From: Actinomycetota bacterium
GTDB lineage: Bacteria; Actinomycetota; Geothermincolia; Geothermincolales; RBG-13-55-18
Assembly: GCA_003598015.1 (NCBI GenBank)
Contig: QZKE01000053.1
Span: 1-64,000 of the forward strand
Reading direction: 5' to 3'
DNA length: 64,000 bases
The position numbers and the translations under genes are program-made. The notes under the pieces were generated by a model. The model made no database searches. It was not told the DNA's origin and saw only the letters and a program-made list of their open reading frames with translations. Shown here piece by piece: positions 9,681-18,300 of this stretch. Positions within the stretch are counted from its first letter, which is position 1, and each line of letters begins with the position of its first letter.

Positions 9681-10685
9681 ATGCCCGCAAACTCCAGCCA
9701 TAAGAGGGTCGCGGCAATACTCGGTCCGACCGCCGTCGGTAAGAGCGCCATGGCGGTCGCGGTCGCACCGTCACTGCATGCCGAGATAATCTCCGTCGAT
9801 TCCATGCAGGTGTATCGCGGCATGGATATCGGTACGGCCAAACCCGGCCCGGAGACGAGGGGTCATGTGCCCCATCACATGCTGGACATCGTGGATACGT
9901 CATGCGACTTCTCGGCTGCCCGCTTTCAGGAAGAGGCGAGGCGTCACGTGGAAGATATCTCGACGCGTGGCGGTATCCCACTCCTGGTAGGAGGCACGGG
10001 TTTTTATTTCGAGGCGGTGGTATTCGATCTGCGTTTTCCTCCGGGCTCGATGGATGACGGCTTGAGACGCCGGTTGCGGGAGGACGCGGAATGGGATCCG
10101 GAAGCCCTGCGCAGGCGTCTGGCGGAAGTCGACCCTCGCTTCGCGGCGAGCGAAGGTTTTGCCAACATGCGGCGCGTGGTACGGGCCATGGAGGTATACG
10201 AGCGCACCGGGATGCCTTTCACGTCTTTTCAGGTCAAGCGGGGCGGGCAGACCGTCTATTACCCTTTCGCGGGAGTCGTCCTCGACGCACCCAGGCAGGC
10301 ATTGTATCCGGCCATAGAACGCCGCGTGGATGAGATGTTCGCCGCGGGCCTTGTGGAGGAAGTCGCACGCCTGTCCGGCGCGGGCGGGCTCTCCCGCACC
10401 GCCCGCCAGGCCCTCGGATACAAGGAGGTATTGGATCATCTTGACAGGGGTATACCCCTCGAGGAAACTATCTTTAAAATAAAACGGAGATCGCGGAATT
10501 ACGCCAAGCGCCAGCTGACGTGGTTCAGGCGCATCCCCGGGCTGCACTGGATCGAGCTCGATGAGAGTGAGCTGAAGGAGCCTTCGGAGCGGGTAATCGA
10601 GGAAGTCCGGGGCTACCTGGAAGGGGTGATACGGCGTCTTCCCCTCCCGCGAGCGGGGGACAAGCCCGACTCCCTGACCAAGTGA
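9681..10685 (+). CDS. miaA: tRNA dimethylallyltransferase
   Basis: GPTAVGKSAMAV, DSMQVYRGMDIGTAKP. Confidence 0.96.
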   Translation: MPANSSHKRVAAILGPTAVGKSAMAVAVAPSLHAEIISVDSMQVYRGMDIGTAKPGPETRGHVPHHMLDIVDTSCDFSAARFQEEARRHVEDISTRGGIPLLVGGTGFYFEAVVFDLRFPPGSMDDGLRRRLREDAEWDPEALRRRLAEVDPRFAASEGFANMRRVVRAMEVYERTGMPFTSFQVKRGGQTVYYPFAGVVLDAPRQALYPAIERRVDEMFAAGLVEEVARLSGAGGLSRTARQALGYKEVLDHLDRGIPLEETIFKIKRRSRNYAKRQLTWFRRIPGLHWIELDESELKEPSERVIEEVRGYLEGVIRRLPLPRAGDKPDSLTK

Positions 10686-10753
10686 CAAGGCTGGTAGTAT
10701 TAAGAAGCCGTATAGTGGCCGTCACGGAGAGGAAAGGCGAGGACAAGGACAGG

Positions 10754-11599
10754 ATGCGCTTCTACAAGTACCACGGAACCGGCAACGACTTCATCCTCCT
10801 GGACGGGATGAAAAAAGGTGTCTTTCTCGCCCCGCATGAGGTGGTGGCTATGTGCAGGCGTCACACCGGAATAGGCGCGGACGGGGTCATCTTCGCGTGC
10901 CCATCTGGAGGAGCGGATGCCGCCATGCGTATCTTCAATGCCGACGGGAGCGAGGCCGAGATGTGCGGGAACGGCATACGCTGCCTCGCCAAGTATCTCT
11001 ACGAGAGGCTGGGTATAGCCGGCGACGCCATGTTTATAGAGACGGGAGCCGGGGCCAGGTCATTGATGCTGTTGGTTGAAGAAGGCGAGGTAAGGGAAGT
11101 AGCCGTGGACATGGGCCTCCCGGAGTTAACGGCGCGAGATCTCCCGGCACCGGATGAACCTTCGCGCCCCGGCGAGGTAGACATATTCCTCGCCGATGAC
11201 GAGGTCTATCACGCCTTCTGCCTGTCTCTGGGCAATCCGCACTGCGTGCTCTTCGTCGACGACACGGCCTCGGCGCAGGTGTCGCGCATCGGCCCCCTGC
11301 TCGAGAGGCACGAGCTTTTCCCCAACCGTACGAACGTGGAGTTCGCCCAGGTAGTCGACGAACACCACATCGACCTCAGGGTATGGGAGCGCGGGGTGGG
11401 AGAGACGCAGGCTTGTGGAAGCGGCGCCTGTGCCGCCGCCGCCGCGGCCCTGCACCTGGGTAGATGCGCCGCTCCCATAGATGTACGCTTGCCCGGGGGA
11501 GTGCTGGGCATAGACGTGGACGAACACGGACACGTGCATCTGACCGGTCCGGCCATAGAGGTGTTCAGCGGGGAGTTGTCCCCGGGATGGCGGGTATGA
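10754..11599 (+). CDS. dapF: Diaminopimelate epimerase
   Basis: MRFYKYHGTGNDFILLDG..., EMCGNGIRCLAKY, QACGSGACAAAAAA; internal ATG chosen as start. Confidence 0.95.
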   Translation: MRFYKYHGTGNDFILLDGMKKGVFLAPHEVVAMCRRHTGIGADGVIFACPSGGADAAMRIFNADGSEAEMCGNGIRCLAKYLYERLGIAGDAMFIETGAGARSLMLLVEEGEVREVAVDMGLPELTARDLPAPDEPSRPGEVDIFLADDEVYHAFCLSLGNPHCVLFVDDTASAQVSRIGPLLERHELFPNRTNVEFAQVVDEHHIDLRVWERGVGETQACGSGACAAAAAALHLGRCAAPIDVRLPGGVLGIDVDEHGHVHLTGPAIEVFSGELSPGWRV

Positions 11600-11630
11600 G
11601 ACCCGGTACATACGGCGAGATGGAGGAGGT

Positions 11631-12797
11631 GTGGCATTGAGGATCTCCAGGCGCATCAGTGAACTGCCGCCCTATCCCTTCGCAGAGATAGACCGGCGCA
11701 TAGAGGAAAAGAAGCGCCAGGGAGTAGACGTCATCAACTTCGGTGTCGGCGATCCCGATCTACCCACTCCGGCGCATATCATAGCGGTGCTGTGCGAAGA
11801 GGCCTCCGATGCGGCGAATCACCGCTATCCCTCCTATCAGGGCATGCGGAGTTTCCGGGAGGCGGCCGCCGCTTGGGTCGCGGGCCGTTTCGGCTTCACC
11901 CTCGATCCGGACAGGGAAGTGCTCGCCCTTATCGGCTCCAAGGAGGGCATCGCCCACTTTCCCATGGCCGTACTGGATACGGGAGACATAGCCCTGGTCC
12001 CGAATCCATCCTATCCCGTATACCGCACCGCCACCCTGTTCTGCGGAGGGGTACCAGTCGAGATGCCCCTGCGCGAGGAGAGGGGATTTCTGCCCGACCT
12101 GGCGGCGGTGCCCGAGGAGACATGGCGCAAGGCGAGACTCCTCTTCGTCAACTACCCCAACAATCCCACGACTGCCATAGCGGACCACGCTTTCTTCGAG
12201 GAACTGGTCTACTACGCCCGCAAGCACGAGGTCGTCCTGGCGCACGATCTCGCTTATTCCGAGATCACTTTCGACGGTTACGTCGCCCCTTCACTCCTGG
12301 AGATACCGGGGGCCAAGGGGGTAGCGATCGAGTTCCACTCTCTCTCCAAGACATATAACATGACCGGATGGCGGATAGGTTTCGCCGTAGGCGGCGAGGA
12401 TATCATCGCTCCCTTCGCGAAGGTGAAGGAAAACATCGACTCCGGGGTGTTCAATGCGGTGCAGCTGGCGGCGGTGGCGGCATTGCGGGGGCCACAGGAT
12501 TGCGTTCGCGATAACTGTGGGGTCTACGCACGCCGCCGGGATATCCTCCTGGAAGGCCTCCGCTCCATCGGTTGGGAGGTGGCCGCCCCCATGGCTACCC
12601 TGTATATCTGGATGAGAGTACCACGTGGCCATGATTCCCGTAGCTTCACGACGGAACTCCTGGAGAAGGCCGGGATCGTCGTCGCTCCCGGATCCGCCTA
12701 CGGCTCCCGCGGGGAGGGATACGTCCGTTTTTCACTGACCTTGTCCGATCAGCTCCTGTTGGAGGGAGTGGATCGTATCGGGAAGGCTTTCTCCTGA
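11631..12797 (+). CDS. LL-diaminopimelate aminotransferase-like class I/II aminotransferase
   Basis: FGVGDPDLPTP, PLP-Lys region SLSKTYNMTGWRIGFA; next to dapF. Confidence 0.85.
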   Translation: MALRISRRISELPPYPFAEIDRRIEEKKRQGVDVINFGVGDPDLPTPAHIIAVLCEEASDAANHRYPSYQGMRSFREAAAAWVAGRFGFTLDPDREVLALIGSKEGIAHFPMAVLDTGDIALVPNPSYPVYRTATLFCGGVPVEMPLREERGFLPDLAAVPEETWRKARLLFVNYPNNPTTAIADHAFFEELVYYARKHEVVLAHDLAYSEITFDGYVAPSLLEIPGAKGVAIEFHSLSKTYNMTGWRIGFAVGGEDIIAPFAKVKENIDSGVFNAVQLAAVAALRGPQDCVRDNCGVYARRRDILLEGLRSIGWEVAAPMATLYIWMRVPRGHDSRSFTTELLEKAGIVVAPGSAYGSRGEGYVRFSLTLSDQLLLEGVDRIGKAFS

Positions 12798-12870
12798 ATC
12801 ATGAGACCGCCACGATCGGCTCGACCATGTCTTCAGCAATGCGGCCGCAGGTCCAGGGCTGTGAAGTGAG

Positions 12871-14169
12871 ATGGAAGAACGGCTAGGCGAAGGAGCGAGC
12901 GAGGACAGAGAGAAGGCGGTCCTGGTCAGCGTGCGTTGGGGAGAGACATCTCCGGGCGTTGCCGAGAACAGCCTGCAGGAATTACGCTCCCTGGCGGAGA
13001 CCGCGGGTGCAGAGGTCGTGGGAGAACTGCTCCAGGCACGCCACAAGCCCGATCCCGCCACCTTCCTGGGCAAGGGCAAGACGGCCGAGCTGGGCGAGTT
13101 GGTTGACTCCAGAGCCGCTGACCTGGTCATCTTCGACCAGGATCTCACCCCGTCCCAGCAGCGCAACCTGGAAAGGGAGCTCGATATCAAAGTGCTCGAT
13201 CGCACCGCCCTCATCCTCGATATTTTCGCGCTGCACGCCCACTCCAAAGAAGGCAAAGCGCAGGTAGAGATGGCACAGCTCCGTTACGGCCTCACGCGCC
13301 TGACCGGAAGGGGCGTAGAGCTCAGCCGCCTGGGTGGCGGTATCGGAACCAGGGGGCCGGGTGAGACCAAGCTCGAGGTCGACCGCAGGCGAATAAATAC
13401 GCGCATCAAGACCCTGGACCGCGAGTTGAACAGCCTGTCGCGCGTAAGGAAGACCAAGCGCAAGCGCCGCGAGCGCCGCGACGTCTCCACCTTTGCCCTG
13501 GTCGGGTACACCAACGCGGGCAAATCCTCGCTCCTCAACGCCCTCACCGATGCCGGAGTGCTCGTGGAAGACCAGCTTTTTTCGACCCTGGACCCCATAA
13601 CACGCAGCATCGACCTTCCCGGCAACCGCCGCGCCGTGGTAACGGATACCGTTGGTTTCATCAACCACCTGCCCCATCAGCTCATAGAGGCGTTCAAGTC
13701 GACCCTGGAGGAAGTAAGGGAAGCTGATGTGCTAATGCACGTGATAGACGTCTCTTCCCCCGCTATGCGGCGCAGGATCGATGCGGTCGAAGATGTCCTG
13801 GAGGAGTTAGGCGCCAGCGAGATACCCACAATATACATCCTGAACAAATGCGACCTGCTGGGAGAGGAGGGGGTAGAGGACGCGGACGACCTGCCCGGCG
13901 GCGTGCTGACTTCGACCGTTACGGGTGAAGGCCTGGCAAGGCTGCTCGAGAGGATGTCCGCGATAATGGCGACTTCCGTCATGGTAAGTGCGACCATACC
14001 TCATGAGGAGGGGGAACTGCTCTCCCTGGCATATCGTAGAGGCCAGGTATTGGAGCTCCACACGGACGAAAGGGGCTACCATGTTATAGCGGAGATCCCA
14101 CGCGAACTCCTGCACCGCTTCGAGATCTTCATGAAGGAAGGCGGGGATGGCCTCGAGAACGGGTCGTGA
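12871..14169 (+). CDS. hflX: GTPase HflX
   Basis: GPGETKLEVDRRRI, GYTNAGKSSLLNALT, DTVGFI, NKCD. Confidence 0.95.
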   Translation: MEERLGEGASEDREKAVLVSVRWGETSPGVAENSLQELRSLAETAGAEVVGELLQARHKPDPATFLGKGKTAELGELVDSRAADLVIFDQDLTPSQQRNLERELDIKVLDRTALILDIFALHAHSKEGKAQVEMAQLRYGLTRLTGRGVELSRLGGGIGTRGPGETKLEVDRRRINTRIKTLDRELNSLSRVRKTKRKRRERRDVSTFALVGYTNAGKSSLLNALTDAGVLVEDQLFSTLDPITRSIDLPGNRRAVVTDTVGFINHLPHQLIEAFKSTLEEVREADVLMHVIDVSSPAMRRRIDAVEDVLEELGASEIPTIYILNKCDLLGEEGVEDADDLPGGVLTSTVTGEGLARLLERMSAIMATSVMVSATIPHEEGELLSLAYRRGQVLELHTDERGYHVIAEIPRELLHRFEIFMKEGGDGLENGS

Positions 14170-14498
14170 TCCCTGGGGCGGCGGATGCGTGGCAACGACC
14201 GCCGCATGGATGGCAAGGGAGATAAAGGAGGCCGCCGGGCAGCGCTCGTAGCGGAGAGGCCGATGATATCATGACCTTCCCGGCCACACCTGTTGTCCGG
14301 CACGGAACGACAGGCGTGGCCCATCCAGGCGATATTGTATATTGCATGGGTCTCGATGACCCTGGCGGATGATAAGATGGGGTAGCAAGCCCGGCTTCAA
14401 GCAAGGTGCGGGCAGAAGACCGTCAGCAAGCTGTGAGCCCCGGCACGGCAGAGACATGCGGCCGGCTCTCAGATCACGCGCAAGGTAGGCATTTGAAG

Positions 14499-16673
14499 AT
14501 GTATGAAAATGGCTATGGGGCTGCCGGTATGTACTATCCCCGCAGGAGGGAGTTCCTGTTTCGCGTGGTCTTTGCGCTGACCTTGCTGGCTATCGTCCAG
14601 TTGGACCATTTCAACGTGAACCTGGGAGGAGAGATCGCGTTCACCTCCCTGTATATCCTGGCCGGCGCATATCTCGCATTTTCCGTTCTGACCTATTTCT
14701 TCTACGAGACGCTGAGCCTCAAAGGATCTCTGGCGTGGGCGGTGGCGATGGTAGACGTCTTCAGTCTATGCGCGGCCGTATATCTCTGCGGGGGCATCGA
14801 GAGCTACCTCTTCCTCTTCTTCGGAATATTGCCGCTCATCGGGGGTATATACGGCGGCTACAAGGGCGCGATATATGCCTGCGTTCTCTGCCTCATCGGC
14901 TTTACCGCCATCGTGATCTTCGATACACAGCAACCATCCGCATATAACTACTCCCAGGCGATCGCCGTGCGCTACGCCTATATAGCCGGCTCCACTCTTC
15001 TGAACATATTCATCGTCGACCTAGTGCTCAAAGACAGGAACCGGCTCAAGATCTTTTACGAGATCAGCCAGAGCTCCAGCAAGAGCCCCGCCCTCTACAA
15101 CGTGCTCAAGGAGATCACCCAGCGCATGGCCGAGATCCTCAAGGCGGAAGTCGCCCTGGTGTTCCTCCATAACGAGGAGGCCGGAACCCTGGAGGCACAA
15201 CAGCCTTCTCTGGGACTAGATTTCATGAGCACGGCCAGACTCCGTCTCGACGCTGTTGCGCCCGGGGTGCTGTCCAACAGCTTCCGCAATGCCAAACCCG
15301 TACTCGTGTCCCGCCGCCTTTCCAAGGAAGTGGAGATACTGCCCTTCGCGCCCGATTACAACGTCTTCGACATGGTGGCCTGCCCGCTGGTGGCAAGGGG
15401 AAAGAGCATCGGCCTGATTGTACTCGCCAACAAGTTGAACCGCCGTGGTTTCAGGCGGCATAACCTCACGCTGACCAGACTCCTCGCTCCTCACATCTCG
15501 GTCTTTCTGGACAACGCCCTGCTCTACCGCGGCAGCGAGGAAAAGGTCGCCCAGCTGACCAGCCTTATTCGCGTGGTCGATGCGATCAACACCGTCTCCA
15601 ACCTCGATCAACTCTACAACCTCGCCCTGGATGTGATCCGGGGCTTGTTCGCCGTGGAGAAGGCCTTGATAAACATCATCAACTACCAGAACGGGCTCAT
15701 GGAGACGGTACGCAGCTTCGGGTACAGCGAGGAATATGTCTCCCGCCACCTCACCCAGCCGTTCGAGTCCGTGAACGAGTGTTATGTTCTGCGGCACGAC
15801 GATACTTTCGTCAGCATGGACGTAGCTACGGATGTCCGCTGTCCCAATATGCTCGTGGATCCGGAGACACGCTCGGTGCTCTGCGTGCCTATCCGCTCGG
15901 GCAAGAAGATCTACGGCATCCTGCATATGGCCAGCAGATATCAGAACGCCTTCGACGAAGAGGACGCCACGCTCGCAAACGCCATAGGCGAGCAGATAGG
16001 TATGGCGGTGGAAAGCGCCCAGCTCTTCGAGGAAATCAGCCGCTTGGCGATCACCGACGAGCTGACCGGCCTGTACAATATCCGCCACCTCAAGCGCGTT
16101 CTGGGCGAAGAGGTGAAGCGTTCCATTCGTTACAGCCGCCCCCTTTCCTTCATCATGCTCGACATAGACTGGTTCAAGATATACAACGATCAGCATGGCC
16201 ATCCCCGGGGCGACGAGGTCCTGCGCATCCTCTCCGGATTGCTGCAGCAGAATACGCGCGACGTAGACACCGTGTTCCGCTATGGAGGAGAAGAGTTCTC
16301 GGTTATCATCCCCGAAGTCGGCAAGCAGGAAGCGCACGCCATGGCAGAGCGCATAAGGCGCGTCATCCAGGAGCACGTCTTTCCCTACGAGGACGATCAA
16401 CCCGGTGGCAATCTCACCGTGAGCATGGGTGTCGCCAATCTTCCTGATGACGCCGAGGAAGGGGATGATCTCGTGGAGAAAGCCGACGAGGCGCTCTACC
16501 GTGCCAAACAGACAGGTCGCAACCGGGTGTGCACGTACAGCCCGGGTGAAGACACCCCCGGACTGCACCCCGGCCACCCGTCACTGTTATGGGAAGAGCG
16601 TGATGCCGACTCGCCCGGATACCCACCCGAGTCCGGTAATGGCCTGGGGGACGGTGGGAGGCGAACGGGGTGA
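14499..16673 (+). CDS. Membrane diguanylate cyclase with GAF domains
   Basis: Multiple TM helices, GAF domains, GGDEF domain with YGGEEF and I-site RDVD; start approximate. Confidence 0.88.
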   Translation: MYENGYGAAGMYYPRRREFLFRVVFALTLLAIVQLDHFNVNLGGEIAFTSLYILAGAYLAFSVLTYFFYETLSLKGSLAWAVAMVDVFSLCAAVYLCGGIESYLFLFFGILPLIGGIYGGYKGAIYACVLCLIGFTAIVIFDTQQPSAYNYSQAIAVRYAYIAGSTLLNIFIVDLVLKDRNRLKIFYEISQSSSKSPALYNVLKEITQRMAEILKAEVALVFLHNEEAGTLEAQQPSLGLDFMSTARLRLDAVAPGVLSNSFRNAKPVLVSRRLSKEVEILPFAPDYNVFDMVACPLVARGKSIGLIVLANKLNRRGFRRHNLTLTRLLAPHISVFLDNALLYRGSEEKVAQLTSLIRVVDAINTVSNLDQLYNLALDVIRGLFAVEKALINIINYQNGLMETVRSFGYSEEYVSRHLTQPFESVNECYVLRHDDTFVSMDVATDVRCPNMLVDPETRSVLCVPIRSGKKIYGILHMASRYQNAFDEEDATLANAIGEQIGMAVESAQLFEEISRLAITDELTGLYNIRHLKRVLGEEVKRSIRYSRPLSFIMLDIDWFKIYNDQHGHPRGDEVLRILSGLLQQNTRDVDTVFRYGGEEFSVIIPEVGKQEAHAMAERIRRVIQEHVFPYEDDQPGGNLTVSMGVANLPDDAEEGDDLVEKADEALYRAKQTGRNRVCTYSPGEDTPGLHPGHPSLLWEERDADSPGYPPESGNGLGDGGRRTG

Positions 16674-16692
16674 GAGCGGGCGGCAGGGGGCG

Positions 16693-16721
16693 TTGCAATG
16701 GGGAAGTACTGCCGATAAAAT
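16693..16721 (+). promoter_or_regulatory. Promoter of tRNA-Pro
   Basis: TTGCAA-N17-TAAAAT upstream of the tRNA. Confidence 0.6.
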
Positions 16722-16745
16722 ATATGGGCCGGATAGAGAGATTAT

Positions 16746-16823
16746 CGGGATGTGGCGCAGCTTGGTTAGCGCGCTTGACTGGGGGTCAAGAGGTCGCCGG
16801 TTCAAATCCGGCCATCCCGACCA
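16746..16823 (+). tRNA. tRNA-Pro(GGG), CCA encoded
   Basis: Cloverleaf CGGGATG...CTTGA-CTGGGGG-TCAAG...GGTTCAAATCC...CATCCCG-ACCA. Confidence 0.97.
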
Positions 16824-16831
16824 GCCAAGAC

Positions 16832-16858
16832 GGGCGGGATACGTCTTCCGCCCTTTTT
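16832..16858 (+). terminator. Rho-independent terminator after tRNA-Pro
   Basis: GGGCGG...CCGCCC-TTTTT. Confidence 0.8.
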
Positions 16859-16887
16859 CGTTAAACGTCATATCGAGGGAGGTGCCC

Positions 16888-17508
16888 ATGATCAGGAGGA
16901 ATATCGCCAACTTCTTCACTTGCCTGCGCATAATCCTCATCCCCGTGGTTTTATGGTTGATATCCATCATGTCCAAGGAGAGCGTGGATGCAGCGCATTA
17001 TTGGGCACTGGGCGTATTCATGTTCGCGGCTGCCACCGATTTCATCGATGGACAGATCGCACGGCGCACGAACACCATCTCGGAATTTGGTAAGCTCGTA
17101 GACCCTCTCGCCGACCGCCTCCTGGTCATCTCCGTCCTCATCGCCTTGATGTGGCGGGAGTTCTTGCCCATCTGGATGGGGGTCCTTATCGTCAGCCGGG
17201 ATGTGCTGATGCTCATAGGAGCGCCCATCATAGGCATCAACGACAAGGAGGTGCGCGAGAAGCTGGCGGTGCATTGGACCGGCAAGGCCGCCACCGCGCT
17301 GCTCTTCGTGTCCATCTGTCTCTTCATCCTCTTCAACCTTCCAGCCAAGCTGGATGCCGGATTCTTCGGCAGGATAAACCCGGTCGGCTTCGTCATTTTC
17401 TGTGTAGGGATAGTCTTCTCCTACGTGAGCGGTTTTATCTATGTCCGAAGGGGTATAAAGTTGATAGGCGCTACGAGCTCGCAGAATGGGGACATCACGC
17501 CCGCATGA
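16888..17508 (+). CDS. pgsA: CDP-diacylglycerol-glycerol-3-phosphate 3-phosphatidyltransferase
   Basis: CDP-alcohol phosphatidyltransferase motif (AATDFIDGQIARRTNTISEFGKLVDPLADRLL); longer ORF in track crosses the tRNA. Confidence 0.9.
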   Translation: MIRRNIANFFTCLRIILIPVVLWLISIMSKESVDAAHYWALGVFMFAAATDFIDGQIARRTNTISEFGKLVDPLADRLLVISVLIALMWREFLPIWMGVLIVSRDVLMLIGAPIIGINDKEVREKLAVHWTGKAATALLFVSICLFILFNLPAKLDAGFFGRINPVGFVIFCVGIVFSYVSGFIYVRRGIKLIGATSSQNGDITPA

Positions 17509-17590
17509 TGGCGTTACGCGAATGGGATAAGGACATCGCGGCCCGGGACGTATTCAGGGCGATCGCCGTCGGACTACAGGAGGTGACACC

Positions 17591-18274
17591 ATGGCTTCTC
17601 CCTATACAGGGGAAAAGGACCTCGCGGAAGCGGTGCGCATAAGCTGGCTGGGGCATGCCATGTTCCTGCTCGAAGACGGGGCGGGGCATCGCCTGGTCAC
17701 CGATCCCTATAACGACTACGTAGGCTACCGGCTTCCGGATGTCGCAGCCGATATCGTTCTGATCAGCCACGACCATGCCGATCACTCCAACTCGTCCGTG
17801 GTCAAAGGCGAGCCGGTAGTGGTACGCGACCCATCGCCCCGGGATATCGCGGGGGTGAAGATCTCCGGTTTCCCCACCTATCACGATGCGAGCGGTGGCT
17901 CGGAACGAGGGCCCAATATCGTATATCGCTGGGAGATGCAGGGGCTGGTCTTTATCCACTTGGGGGATCTGGGCCATCCACTCGACGCGGATACGCTAAG
18001 AGACCTGGGCAAGATAGACGTGCTTTTCGTGCCTGTGGGTGGGTTTTTTACCATCGCACCCGCTGGAGCCGCGCAGGTGGTCGAGGCGCTCAACCCGCAT
18101 ATCGCCATACCCATGCACTTCCGCAACGAGGCTTGTGGCTTTCCCATCGACACCGAGGAGCCATTCGTCTCACACTTCTCCGTCGTGGAGAGAACGGGGA
18201 AGATGCCCGCTTATATCTCCCGGGATGACCTTCCCGAACCCGTCCTTGTCCTGATAATGGATTATCTGACCTGA
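17591..18274 (+). CDS. MBL-fold metal-dependent hydrolase
   Basis: ISHDHADHSN, late His motifs; UPF0173-like. Confidence 0.8.
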   Translation: MASPYTGEKDLAEAVRISWLGHAMFLLEDGAGHRLVTDPYNDYVGYRLPDVAADIVLISHDHADHSNSSVVKGEPVVVRDPSPRDIAGVKISGFPTYHDASGGSERGPNIVYRWEMQGLVFIHLGDLGHPLDADTLRDLGKIDVLFVPVGGFFTIAPAGAAQVVEALNPHIAIPMHFRNEACGFPIDTEEPFVSHFSVVERTGKMPAYISRDDLPEPVLVLIMDYLT

Positions 18275-18300
18275 GAGAACCGCTGACGGAGGTAGCCTGG

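Noticed and set aside
14170-14498. c-di-GMP riboswitch upstream of the GGDEF gene
   Set aside because: GC-rich spacer without the GEMM core signatures I looked for
15216-16577. Minus-strand ORF (453 aa) opposite the GGDEF gene
   Set aside because: Shadow ORF; sense frame has GAF and GGDEF motifs
16429-16887. N-terminal extension of the pgsA ORF
   Set aside because: The open frame runs through the tRNA-Pro gene and its terminator; the real start is ATG 16888 with an SD
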